A stretch of 64,000 nucleotides of DNA, from assembly GCF_020360975.1 (NCBI RefSeq), contig NW_025408668.1, forward strand, positions 5,270,001 to 5,334,000, in the 5' to 3' direction. This DNA is from Hirsutella rhossiliensis (taxonomy: Eukaryota; Ascomycota; Sordariomycetes; Hypocreales; Ophiocordycipitaceae). Each line of letters opens with the position of its first letter. Position 1 is the stretch's first letter. A program made the translations under genes and the position numbers. The notes below the pieces were generated by a model that did no database searches, was not told the DNA's origin, and saw nothing but the letters and a program-made list of their open reading frames with translations. Of this stretch, positions 34,119-44,656 are shown in pieces.

Positions 34119-34462
34119 CAGGCGGAAGATAGTCGGGCCGCCCCCTGACCTGTACTCTCCTTTTCTATTGCATGTGGCAAACTGTCGCACAGAGAGCCAG
34201 CCTCATATAGCATACCATCTGCGCTCAGAGTAGTTGTCCGCGGAAGCGATGCTATAATCCGCATATTAAGGTCGAGCGCCTGCATGCGTGGTGCTTGGAC
34301 CCCATTGAGGCCAAAGCTCAAACACAGGTTGCATTTAAACTCGCAGTCGGCCACGGTTACAAGGGTTCTGCACCACGTCCACAAAGCAGGAGTTTCTTTC
34401 TTTGTGTATAAAGAGCTGCTCACTGTCGTGCACTACAGCTAGCTCTTCAAGATAATTCCAAT

Positions 34463-36916
34463 ATGGGGCTTACTGAATTCCTGACGATTGCCTTCCTCCT
34501 GAGGGCCAGTTCGACTCGCGAGAGTCTCTTCTGCCTCAATTAATGCGTGGGCGGCTCCAAGAGGCTATGCCTTCACCACAGGCAAGTCCACGAGAGACCC
34601 GCGGTCCGGAAGACGCACAGTCATATTTGCCTGCGATCGTGGAGGTAGACTTGGGGCTCATACAAGCAAGGACCAGAAGCCAGCTGATCGGCAACGGTCT
34701 ACAAGCTCCCGTATCACTGGATGCCAGTTTTCCATCAATGCGAAAGAGAGCCTTGATAAGTCGTACTGGTATGTCAGGCATCGCCCAGGCGAGGAGAAGT
34801 CGGTCCACAACCATGAGCCCAGTCTGCATATTACAGCACATCCAGCTCATCGTGCCCTCTCCTCAACTGACCAGTCAGCTATTGGGAACCTCTCAAGCGC
34901 TGGCATAGCACCAAAGGATATCCGGACATATATGCGCCAGAGCTCTCAGACTGCCCAAGGAGCGACACAGCAAGACATATATAACTGTATCGCACAGCGC
35001 AGACGAGAGCTCCTTGCTGGCCAGAGCACAATGCATGCCCTTGCCAATGAGCTTGACAACGAGGGGTTCCAGAGCCGCATACAGCTTGATCATGATGGCC
35101 GAGTCACAGCAGTCTTATTCGCACACCCAGCGTCTCTAGGATACCTCAACGCATACCCAGAATTACTACTGCTAGACTGCACATACAAGACGAACAAATA
35201 TAAGATGCCACTGCTCGATATGATCGGCGTTGATGCCTGTCAGCGGTCATTCTGTATTGCCTTTGCCTTCCTCAGTGGTGAAGACGAAAATGACTATATC
35301 TGGGCACTGGACCAACTCCAATCGATATACGAGTTATATGACATTCGCCAGCCATCGGTTATCCTGACAGATCGCTGCCTCGCCTGCATAAACGCAATTT
35401 CCGGTGCTTTCCTGCGTCCAAGTCTCTGCTTTGCATCTGGCATGCGAATAAGGCGGTGCTTAGCTATTGCAAACCAGCTTTCGACCGTGACGATGAGGAC
35501 TCTAATAGTGATGAGAGGTGGGCTGAGTTCTTTGGGTATTGGCACTCAATCGTGGGCTCGAAAGATGAGGAGACATTTGATCAACAAGTTGAAGAGCTCG
35601 AGAAGCGCTTTGTGCCACGATACGTCAAGGAGGTTAGCTACATACGGAAACCTGGTTGGACCCGTATAAGAAAAGCTCGTCAAGGCCTGGGTCGATCAAT
35701 ATGCTCACTTCGGCAATGTGGCTACTTCCGGGTGGAAGGCATCCACGCATTATTGAAGAGTCACCTTAAGAAGTCAACATTAGACCTCTTCGAGGCAACG
35801 AGGGCAATCAAGCAAGCTCTCCTCAACCAACTGGCCGAGCTACAAGCCAACCAAGCCAGGCAGCATATACGGATGCCAATTGAGCTCTCTGGAACCGTAT
35901 ATAGCACGGTACGTGGCTGGGTATCACACGAAGCCTTGCGACAGGTTGCAAAGCAACACAAGCGCCTCAACGAGAAAAACACCCCATCTTGCACAGGCAG
36001 CTTCACCAAGTCTCGCGGTCTCCTTGTGCGCACGCATTACAGTCTCTCATAGTGGAAGATCTGCCCTCCGGCTACAACATTTTCATACACATTGGCGCCT
36101 TCGACGGGATAACAAAGAGATTGGTCAGGTCCTCATAGAGCCTCGTCGGCGACTAGACCAACTTGTCGCCGCATCAAGGATATCACAGTCATCCACACAG
36201 CGCGAGCCAAGTGCATTTGAAGCCATAGAGTCAGATCTACGGCCAAAGGCGCCGCCTACATGCAGCAAATGCCACCAGCAAGGGCACATCATGACATCTC
36301 GCAATTGTCCTTTACGCTATAGCGACATACTGCAGCGGGCAGAGGCACGGGCGGCACAGACTGCAGAGACTGCAGCAATTGCAGGGACTGCACAGACTGC
36401 ACAGACTGTACAGACGGTAGCAGTTCCAGAGACTGCGCAGACTGCAGCAGTCATGGAGAAAATGACAGTTGCAGTCACTACGGTCTCTACAGTCTCTACA
36501 GCAATTGCAGAGACTACAGAGACTACAGAGAATCTATTATATGATGACCCACGAGCCATCTATCAGAGGTATGTCAGGAAAGAGACTCTTGGTATAGAGC
36601 ACAGCCTCGCGGCAGTCTCAAGACCAACCAGGCATACCGAAAGGCAATGGGCTTGCCATTGCGCTACAGCAAGACTGAATATGACTGGTGCCTCGACTGG
36701 AAGCAAATGTCAAGGAGCTGCGGCTCGAGGCAATGGACCAAGGTAGAGATGATGGCATACCTTGATTGGGATAAGGCAGAAGAAGAGCGATTAGATGCCC
36801 GGGTGGCCGAGGAAATTCAGGTGCAGCCTTTCTCACGAGAAAGAGGTACTGCAGGTATATGGGCTGACTGCGAGAGAGACTCAGAGGAACAGCAGGCATT
36901 TTATTCACATATATAA
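34463..36916 (+). pseudogene. MULE transposase (FAR1-like finger, MULE core, SWIM and CCHC motifs), frameshifted
   Basis: An ATG at 34,463 starts MGLTEF. Two one-base losses follow compared with copy 2 (TTCCCTG to TTCCTG, CTTCTTGC to CTTCTGC). From 34,533 the frame shows a FAR1-like zinc-binding domain (GYAFTTGKS ... FACDRGG ... TGCQFSI ... VHNHEP), then the MULE core: LLLLDCTYKTNKYKMPLLDM, GVDACQRSFCIAFAFLSGED and VILTDRCLACINAI, with the expected acidic residues. Further shifts are needed near 35,400, 35,650 and 36,030 to read YCKPAFDRDDED, VEGIHALLKSHL and the SWIM motif CTGSFTKSRG with CxH. A zinc knuckle CSKCHQQGHIMTSRNC (about 36,261), a Thr/Ala/Glu repeat tract and a C-terminal tail to 36,916 complete it. 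About 815 codons in all; not translatable as it stands. Confidence 0.85.
36340..36535 (+). repeat. 9-bp variable repeat (ACTGCAGAG-like) inside the MULE transposase gene
   Basis: Units such as ACTGCAGAG, ACTGCACAG and ACTACAGAG alternate and encode an Ala-Gln-Thr/Glu-Thr tract after the zinc knuckle. The same array occurs in copy 2 at about 40,186-40,381. Confidence 0.85.
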
Positions 36917-37216
36917 GTGGTGATGATGCCGGCGATGCGAAAATGTGAGGCAGATCGTGAGATCACCGACATGCACCGGCGTGTAGCACTGTAGCTGGCC
37001 AATTTTAAGGCGGTGAACTTCCCGCGCACCCTCCCTTGCCACGCAACAGCGGCGCCCTTTGCGTCACGTCAATCTACCAAATAGGGAAGGCTATGGGTTC
37101 GAACCCTAAGGGATATCCTCCTTTGCAATTAATTGAAGCTATATGTATGCAGCAAGCATGCTGTATCGGTGAGGCCGACTGCGAGCGCAGTTGGCGGCGG
37201 CCCAAATGGCCTGCCA
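36917..37216 (+). other. Right subterminal region of MULE copy 1
   Basis: It is non-coding and conserved in reverse complement in copy 2 (39,510-39,774). It contains the palindrome GGGTTCGAACCC at 37,094-37,105, which matches a tRNA B-box, but no complete tRNA fold is visible. Confidence 0.6.
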
Positions 37217-37296
37217 GGCTTACATAACAGGCGCGGACGTCCGCGCCGACTTTAAAGGCGCGGGGGTCCGCGCCTCTATTGGCTCCCCGATCACCC

Positions 37297-37317
37297 AGCT
37301 TGTTTATTAAGCACGGG
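37297..37317. other. 21-bp host remnant between the two MULE insertions
   Basis: It holds the old C-terminal codons and TAA stop (37,308-37,310) of the F-box gene, now separated from it by 3.2 kb. Confidence 0.85.
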
Positions 37318-37362
37318 AGACTGCCTGGGGAGCCAATAGGCCATTTGGGAGCCAATAACGTA

Positions 37363-39443
37363 ATCCACCCCCTTCCCGGTCAGACCCCCTACTCGGTCAG
37401 AAAAAGTCTCCACGCGGCGACCCACACTTATGGCAAGACAAACCGAGCACTATGACGGCAACGGGAGACCAATCGGTTCCACGCGAAGAACGGGTCCTGC
37501 TCGCCGTCAGGGCCTATCAGCAGGGCCAATTCAAAAGTACCCGCAAGGCTGCGGCCGCATACGACGTCCCTCAATCGACAGTATCTGATCGACTGCGCGG
37601 TGTCATTCGCCGACGCGACGCTCAGATGAACAACCTGAAGTTGACGGCGACGGAAGAGACTGCCCTGGTACAATGGATCTTGTCGATGGACGAGCGAGGA
37701 TGCCGCCGACAGTGGCTTACACTCGTCGGATGGCCAACTTATTGCTTTCCGAGCGAGGCAAAGATCCTGTCGGGAAAACTGGGTGCGGAAGTTTGTTGGC
37801 CGCCACGGCGAAATCAAGGCAAAGTACTCTCGCCGATACGACTACCAACGAGCCAAATGCGAAGACCCCCAAAAGATCCAAGGATGGTACGATCGAGTCG
37901 CGGCGACGAAACAGAAATGGGGATTCTTGACGAGGATGTCTATAACTTTGATGAGACGGGGTTTCAAATGGGAGTCGCTGCAACGGCGAGAGTCCTTACC
38001 CGGTCTGACCGGCGAGGTCGGGCAGTACTCACGCAGCCTGGAAATCGAGAATGGGTTACTGTGATCGAGTCTATCAACTGCCAAGGTTGGGCTTTACCGG
38101 CGAAGGTTATCTTCCAGGGCAAGTTACACCAAGCAAGCTGGTACGAATCAGGAGTGCCCGATGACTGGCATATCGCCGTTAGTGAGAATGGCTGGACTTC
38201 CGACGACCTTGCTTTGAATTGGTTAAAGGAAGTCTTTGATCCGAATACACGGCGCCGTACGGTTGGTACGCATCGACTTCTTATTCTCGACGGGCACGGC
38301 AGTCACGTCACGCCGGAATTTGACAAGTACTGTACGGCCAATTCCATCGTAGTACTCCAAATGCCTGCACATTCCTCACATCTCTTGCAGCCTCTTGATG
38401 TCGGGTGCTTTTCGCCGTTGAAAACCATATACGGCCGAAAGGTTCAAGAGAAAATGCTCGCTGGGATCCATCATATCGACAAGCAGGACTTCCTTCCCAT
38501 GTACTTAGACGCTCGCCGACAAGCACTTTCGCCGTCGAATATCCGAAGCGGATTTATGGCAACAGGCCTTTTTCCGTTTGACCCAAACAGAGTATTATCG
38601 CGGTTACAAGTTCAGGTTGACAAAGTCGGTAACGATCACGGCGACAAGAATACTCCAAGTCCCAACAAGAGCCTGGAAGCAGCCAAGACTCCGCATAACG
38701 TCAACCAGCTTACCACTCACGCCGAAAGGCTTCTTCAACGCCGGCCACAAAATACAGACTCGCCAGTTTCACAAGCTATCAACCAGCTTATCAAAGGATG
38801 TCAAATGGCCATGCACAGCGCCGCCCTCCTTGCCGACGAAAACCGGCAACTTCGGTCAGAAAACCAGCGGCGAAAGCAGAGAAAGAACAGCGCCGTGAAT
38901 ACATTGGCGACGGCGGTACTCTATCGGTTGCAGAGGGCACGGTTAGGATAAAGCAACGGAGAGAAGAAGAAGAAGAGCGGGTTAAGCGACGGAGAGTGGA
39001 AGAAGAGGAGAGGACTAAGCGCCGGCGAGAGAAGGACGAGGAGCGGGCCAAGCGACGACAAGAAGGAGAAGAGCGGGCCGAGCGACGGCGACAAGAGAAC
39101 GAGGAATGGTTCAAGCTACGGCGAGAAAAGGAAGAGGAGCGGGTCAAGAAACAGAGAGCAAAGGAAGATGAGCGGGCCAAGCGACGGCGGGAAGAAGGGG
39201 AGCGGGACCAACGACTTATAGAAGAGCTGAGTGTCCCAAGACAGCGTGCACCACCACGGTGTAGTAAATGCAGGTCATTTGAACATAATGCCCGGACGTG
39301 TAATAGATAGTCCTAATCGAGTTACTTGTCTCTTGGAGTAAATATGTCGTGGTATTGTGCTCCGTTTGTCTCGCGTAAGGTGCGGGTCTAGTCGGTGGGG
39401 AATTTTTGACCGAGTAGGGGGTCTGACCGGGAAGGGGGTGGAT
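37363..39443 (+). mobile_element. pogo-family (Tc1/mariner superfamily) transposon, 2,081 bp, TA duplication
   Basis: The ends are inverted repeats of about 43 bp: ATCCACCCCCTTCCCGGTCA at 37,363 and its reverse complement ending at 39,443. TA flanks both sides (37,361-37,362 and 39,444-39,445), as expected for Tc1/mariner-type insertion. A DDE transposase frame lies between. The target, after removal, reads AACGTACGTT, a palindrome within the MULE terminal repeat. Confidence 0.93.
37452..39310 (+). pseudogene. pogo-type DDE transposase with C-terminal coiled coil and CCHC knuckle, four frameshifts
   Basis: ATG at 37,452 opens a helix-turn-helix (RVLLAVRAYQQGQFKSTRKA, then VPQSTVSDRLRG). The DDE domain shows NFDETGFQMG, then LLILDGHGSHVTPEFDKYC and the LQPLDVGCFSPLK region, the usual fungal pogo residues. 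Between about 37,695 and 37,925 the true frame moves twice and returns: ARMPPTVAYTRRMANLLLSE, then VRKFVGRHGEIKAKYSRRYD, then GILDEDVYNF. Each step equals one lost base next to a short run (GG, AAAA, GGGG). The long open frame through this stretch is accidental. A fourth loss near 38,880 leads into a Glu/Arg-rich coiled coil (38,945-39,220) and a final CSKCRSFEHNARTC knuckle ending at 39,310. Confidence 0.85.
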
Positions 39444-39774
39444 TACGTTAGAGGCGCGGACCCCGCGCTTTTAAAGTCGGCGCGGACGTCCGCGCCTGTT
39501 ATGTAAGCCTGGCAGGCCATTTGGGCCGCCGCCAACTGCGCTCGCAGTCGGCCTCACCGATACAGCATGCTTGCTGCATACATATAGCTTCAATTAATTG
39601 CAAAGGAGGATATCCCTAGGGTTCGAACCCATAGCCTTCCCTATTTGGTAGATTGACGTGACGCAAAGGGCGCCGCTGTTGCGTGGCAAGGAGGGTGCGC
39701 GGAAGTTCACCGCCTTAAAATTGGCCAGCTACAGTGCTACACGCCGGTGCATGTCGGTGATCTCACGATCTGCC

Positions 39775-41939
39775 TCACATTTTCGCATCGCCGGCATCAT
39801 CACCACTTATATGTGAATAAAATGCCTGCTGTTCCTCTGAGTCTCTCTCGCAGTCAGCCCATATACCTGCAGTACCTCTTTCTCGTGAGAAAGGCTGCAC
39901 CTGAATTTCCTCGGCCACCCGGGCATCTAATCGCTCTTCTTCTGCCTTATCCCAATCAAGGTATGCCATCATCTCTACCTTGGTCCATTGCCTCGAGCCG
40001 CAGCTCCTTGACATTTGCTTCCAGTCGAGGCACCAGTCATATTCAGTCTTGCTGTAGCGCAATGGCAAGCCCATTGCCTTTCGGTATGCCTGGTTGGTCT
40101 TGAGACTGCCGCGAGGCTGTGCTCTATACCAAGAGTCTCTTTCCTGACATACCTCTGATAGATGGCTCGTGGGTCATCATATAATAGATTCTCTGTAGTC
40201 TCTGTAGTCTCTGCAATTGCTGTAGAGACTGTAGAGACCGTAGTGACTGCAACTGTCATTTTCTCCATGACTGCTGCAGTCTGCGCAGTCTCTGGAACTG
40301 CTACCGTCTGTACAGTCTGTGCAGTCTGTGCAGTCCCTGCAATTGCTGCAGTCTCTGCAGTCTGTGCCGCCCGTGCCTCTGCCCGCTGCAGTATGTCGCT
40401 ATAGCGTAAAGGACAATTGCGAGATGTCATGATGTGCCCTTGCTGGTGGCATTTGCTGCATGTAGGCGGCGCCTTTGGCCGTAGATCTGACTCTATGGCT
40501 TCAAATGCACTTGGCTCGCGCTGTGTGGATGACTGTGATATCCTTGATGCGGCGACAAGTTGGTCTAGTCGCCGACGAGGCTCTATGAGGACCTGACCAA
40601 TCTCTTTGTTATCCCGTCGAAGGCGCCAATGTGTATGAAAATGTTGTAGCCGGAGGGGCAGATCTTCCACTATGAGAGACTGTAATGCGTGCGCACAAGG
40701 GAGACCGCGAGACTTGGTGAAGCTGCCTGTGCAAGATGGGGTGTTTTTCTCGTTGAGGCGCTTGTGTTGCTTTGCAACCTGTCGCAAGGCTTCGTGTGAT
40801 ACCCAGCCACGTACCGTGCTATATACGGTTCCAGAGAGCTCAATTGGCATCCGTATATGCTGCCTGGCTTGGTTGGCTTGTAGCTCGGCCAGTTGGTTGA
40901 GGAGAGCTTGCTTGATTGCCCTCGTTGCCTCGAAGAGGTCTAATGTTGACTTCTTAAGGTGACTCTTCAATAATGCGTGGATGCCTTCCACCCGGAAGTA
41001 GCCACATTGCCGAAGTGAGCATATTGGTCGACCCAGGCCTTGACGAGCTTTTCCTTATACGGGTCCAACCAGGTTTCCTGTATGTAGCTAACCTCCTTGA
41101 CGTATCGTGGCACAAAGCGCTTCTCGAGCTCTTCAACTTGTTGATCAAATGTCTCTCATCTTTCGAGCCCACGATTGAGTGCCAATACCCAAAGAACTCA
41201 GCCCACCTCTCATCACTATTAGAGTCCTCATCGTCACGGTCGAAAGCTGGTTTGCAATAGCTAAGCACCGCCTTATTCGCATGCCAGATGCAAAGCAGAG
41301 ACTTGGACGCAGGAAAGCACCGAAATTGCGTTTATGCAGGCGAGGCAGCGATCTGTCAGGATAACCGATGGCTGGCGAATGTCATATAACTCGTATATCG
41401 ATTGGAGTTGGTCCAGTGCCCAGATATAGTCATTTTCGTCTTCACCACTGAGGAAGGCAAAGGCAATACAGAATGACCGCTGACAGGCATCAACGCCGAT
41501 CATATCGAGCAGTGGCATCTTATATTTGTTCGTCTTGTATGTGCAGTCTAGCAGTAGTAATTCTGGGTATGCGTTGAGGTATCCTAGAGACGCTGGTGTG
41601 CGAATAAGACTGCTGTGACTCGGCCATCATGATCAAGCTGTATGCGGCTCTGGAACCCTCGTTGTCAAGCTCATTGGCAAGGGCATGCATTGTGCTCTGG
41701 CCAGCAAGGAGCTCTCGTCTGCGCTGTGCGATACAGTTATATATGTCTTGCTGTGTCGCTCCTTGGGCAGTCTGAGAGCTCTGGCGCATATATGTCCGGA
41801 TATCCTTTGGTGCTATGCCAGCGCTTGAGAGGTTCCCAAATGGAGCCGCCCACGCATTAATTGAGGCAAGAAGAGACTCTCGCGAGTCGAACTGGCCCTC
41901 AGGAGGAAGGCAATCGTCAGGGAATTCAGTAAGCCCCAT
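39775..41939 (-). pseudogene. MULE transposase of copy 2, FAR1-like domain deleted, frameshifted
   Basis: ATG at 41,939 gives MGLTEFPDDCLPPEGQFDSR without the two early losses seen in copy 1. The frame then jumps from INAWAAP directly to FGNLSSAGIAPKDI; the zinc-binding FAR1-like domain of copy 1 (about 330 bp) is missing. The MULE core is present but broken by one-base losses near 41,640, 41,330 (TTTCGG versus TTTCCGG in copy 1) and 41,150. From 40,991 a long frame covers EGIHALLKSHL, the SWIM motif with GLPCAHALQSL, the CCHC knuckle and the repeat tract. A last shift near 40,070 gives the tail to 39,775. It lacks DNA-binding capacity as far as visible. Confidence 0.85.
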
Positions 41940-42284
41940 ATTGGAATTATCTTGAAGAGCTAGCTGTAGTGCACGACAGTGAGCAGCTCTTTATACACAA
42001 AGGAAAGGAAACTCCTGCTTTGTGGACGTGGTGCAGAACCCTTGTAACCGAGGCCGCCTGCGAGGTTTAATGCAGCCTGCGTTTGAGCTTTGGCCTCAAT
42101 GGGGTCCAAGCACCACGCATGCAGGCGCTCGACCTTAATATGCGGATTATAGCATCGCTTCCGCGGACAACTACTCTGAGCGCAGATGGTATGCTATATG
42201 AGGCTGGCTCTCTGTGCGACAGTTTGCCACATGCAATAGAAAAGGAGAGTACAGGTCAGGGGGCGGCCCGACTATCTTCCGCCT

Positions 42285-42356
42285 GGGCTTACATAACAGG
42301 CGCGGACGTCCGCGCCGACTTTAAAGGCGCGGGGGTCCGCGCCTCTATTGGCTCCC
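42285..42356 (-). repeat. Terminal inverted repeat of MULE copy 2 (right end)
   Basis: It matches the TIRs of copy 1 and abuts the duplication AGACTGCCTG (42,357-42,366). Confidence 0.93.
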
Positions 42357-42366
42357 AGACTGCCTG

Positions 42367-42988
42367 ACGAGGAAAAAAAGGCTAGCTGGCAAAAGAAACG
42401 TAGAGTCAGACCTAAAGTGCAGAGGATACAGAAAATGTCGCATGCAGAACCCACAGGGGGCAGGCAGGCTAATGTCACGCGTCGGCAGTCGATGTATGTC
42501 AGGAGGAAACCAAAGACTAATAAGCTGCTCTCGTCTCGAATCAGGCCTTTGAGAAGTGCAGTCGGTAATCTGCCGTCCAGTAATGATGCGCTGATCTTGG
42601 CATAACAATCCAGCTCGCGTATCAGGATCCTCTTGTCTCTGAGACGGCCATGCTTGACGAATGCAATGGATCTGTCTTCTAGTGAGACCTTGCTGAATTT
42701 TGGGAATGGAGGTGAACCACAGGTCAGAGGAGCTGAGGACAAACTCGAACTTTAGATGGGTGAAAGCATGACCACGCTGGGCAGGTCACGTCTGCCAAAA
42801 CGACGCCGAATCGAGACTGTGCCTCCTCTCCTGGTGCGGCTGCTATTCAACGAGACTGCAATCAGTTCTCCAGCGTTGGCTAGCAGAGTGTAGTAGAGAG
42901 CGTCGGGAAAGAGGCATTCGTCAAGGGTCGAATGCGTTTCGTCTTCAGGCCAAGCCACAGAGCGAGTAAGATGCAACAGTAGCATCAC
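42367..42988 (-). pseudogene. Hypothetical ORF with an in-frame stop, cut at its 3' end by MULE copy 2
   Basis: ATG at 42,988 (MMLLLHLTRSVAWPEDETHS) opens a frame that meets TAA at 42,754-42,752 and then stays open in the same frame through SKVSLEDRSIAFVKHGRLRD and ESSLLVFGFLLTY until the MULE end. Without the MULE it would run on into QLAFFSSSGSLPC and end tail-to-tail with the F-box gene. The family is not recognised. The TAA could be a CAA-to-TAA change. Long frames can arise by chance in such composition, so existence of a gene is uncertain. Confidence 0.3.
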
Positions 42989-43559
42989 TGCTGGTAACTA
43001 TTTATAAATGTTGCGAATTTCTAGCTGCGGCAGAATCGTTAAAAGAGCAACCAAACATCCAGTCTTTTCGTTTTGTGTGCGTAATCCTGCCCCTGCTGGT
43101 CCCCAGTGTAGCCGTGCTGTTCATATCTTCTCTAGTATTGACTGATCAGTTTAACACTGATAGAAGCGTTTTCCTCCAAGCTCACTTTCTCTTTGATATC
43201 AATCAGACACTGAATCATTCGAAAGTTCTTAAATTTCGCTCTCGATAGTACTTTTGTCAACCTGTCTGCTGAAACCCAATCGGTAGTTGTTCAGTGGTTT
43301 AGAATCGCAACGTCCAGAGGCTTCCCGAGAAACAGTTTCATGTTTGATGCCCAGGATCGGTAAGAAACCGGGATCAAATATCACAACCAATATAATTCTC
43401 AGAGTTCAGAATCTGCTGCAGCGATGACTTCAGATCTAACAGCGTAGGCCCAAGGATTCACTTAAACCGTATAGAACCGGGTCAGTATATCATATCTCTG
43501 CCCGTATGCTAGCCCTCCGGGATTAGCTTTGGCGCATGGCTGTTGCCGATACTTATAGT
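42989..43559. other. Intergenic region, nothing recognised
   Basis: No frame or repeat of note. It should contain the 3' end of the gene at 43,560-44,656. Confidence 0.6.
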
Positions 43560-44656
43560 TCAATGGGAACTTGGCGGGGTCTGGGCTGCTTTCAACGCCA
43601 ACCAGACCTGCAACCCTCCTTCGACACATTGAATGAACCCCAAGCAAACAGTGAAGATGAATACAAGAATAGCAACCCAAAACGTGTACCACTGAACTGA
43701 GTTTCGGCGATCATTCCACCACTGGGTTAAAGTGCGTGGACTCGAGTCGTCAAAGGCCTGCTTCAGGACAACGAGTCTATCATGCCAGACGTGAAAGTTG
43801 CTGAAGCGCCGCTCGTGAGCCCTTAGGCTACCGCATCGCGCGAGGCTTGTGTCAATTTGCCTGCCCGACGCTATCTGAGCTTGAATCCAGCGCCGTGATT
43901 TGCTGTTGTTCTGGGGGAAGAGTAGGGCGAGCGTTCTGAGGGTTTCCTCCATGAAGCCGTCGGGAAACAGCGCATCCGCGAAGCTTCATAGCAAGTCAGA
44001 AGGGCGTATCAGTGGGGACAGAAACCACGGGCATACCTCTGATGAAACTCCAAAAAACCCACGCAGTGAAAGATGAAGACTGTCTGATCGTCGTCCGTCA
44101 ACATCAAATGGTCAACCAAGTTGGTTGTCCACTTGATTCGCATCCCTCCGATACTGCTGAGGTTGTGAGCAGTGAAAAGCCTTTCCAGCTTCTGGTTGTC
44201 TGGCTTTAAGTGCTGCCCCGGCTGAAAAAACTGCTTTATGGCCTCTCTCAGACTGTGTTTGTCGTACCAGGACAGAGGATTCGACCCAGAAAAGCCGTAC
44301 TTGTGAACACCCACCTCCACCATGGCGAGGAGGCCGGCGCACAGCTCGATGGTAGTCTCGACGCAGTTGATGTGACTGGGGGCGGCATCGGTGCCGAGAA
44401 GGGCTGCCCGGATCTCCTCTTTTGTTGAGTCGGATAGGATCTTGTTGGCAACGTCTATGAGCTCGGAATGCTTCTTGACAGAGACGTGGACACCGCCTTC
44501 CCGTAAGAAGCGCTGGCATCTTGTTGAATAGAAGTCGAAATACGAGGCCAAATCATGTTTCGGACCAAGTCTCGGTCGACAAATCCTCCAAAGGTCACTC
44601 CGCAATCCATTTTGTGTGGCGGCGGACAAGGGGTGTTTCTGCAAGGAATCATCCAT
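43560..44656 (-). CDS. Fungal protein of unknown function with a C-terminal membrane segment
   Basis: Exons 44,656-44,037 and 43,983-43,560 are joined by a 53-bp intron (GTATGC ... GAAG), giving 347 residues. The start ATG at 44,656 lies in the context CGCCATGG. The N-terminal 200 residues are soluble and helical (SDLWRICRPRLGPKHDLASY; LFTAHNLSSIGGMRIKWTTN). After the intron comes DALFPDGFMEETLRTLALLF, a stretch I associate with a large family of fungal-only proteins. The C-terminus has one membrane segment (WVAILVFIFTVCLGFIQCVE) preceded by TLTQWWNDRRN, as in those proteins. No enzyme motif is visible. It is divergently placed to the zinc-finger gene with 290 bp between the start codons. Confidence 0.75.

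Larger units (their letters stand above)
34048..37287 (+). mobile_element. MULE DNA transposon copy 1 (3,240 bp), 71-bp TIRs, 9-bp TSD
   Basis: Inverted repeats of at least 71 bp (34,048-34,118 and 37,217-37,287) begin GGGAGCCAATAGAGGCGCGG and contain the perfect palindrome GGCGCGGACGTCCGCGCC. CGATCACCC flanks both ends. A Mutator-type transposase frame lies between them on the plus strand. The element sits inside the last codons of the F-box gene. A second copy in opposite orientation begins 40 bp to the right. Confidence 0.95.
37328..42356 (-). mobile_element. MULE copy 2 in inverse orientation, 10-bp TSD AGACTGCCTG, carrying a nested pogo element
   Basis: AGACTGCCTG lies at 37,318-37,327 and 42,357-42,366. 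The right end (42,286-42,356) is a full TIR as in copy 1. The left end is altered: GGGAGCCAATAG, seven bases, GGGAGCCAATA again, then ACG and the pogo element; after the pogo the TIR resumes with TTAGAGGCGCGGACCCC at 39,448. Without the pogo the copy is about 2.95 kb. Its transposase has an internal deletion of roughly 330 bp compared with copy 1. Confidence 0.9.

Noticed and set aside
36340..36535. Regular short repeats that might suggest a CRISPR array
   Set aside because: The units are contiguous 9-mers without spacers and lie in frame inside a transposase gene. The host is a eukaryote.
37452..38951. Taking the 499-codon pogo frame as an intact transposase
   Set aside because: The part at about 37,695-37,925 is translated in the wrong phase: the conserved sequence continues in the two other frames and then returns. 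Openness there is accidental.
42348..42605. Plus-strand basic frame of 85 codons next to MULE copy 2
   Set aside because: It has no family resemblance or good start context and overlaps a longer minus-strand frame.
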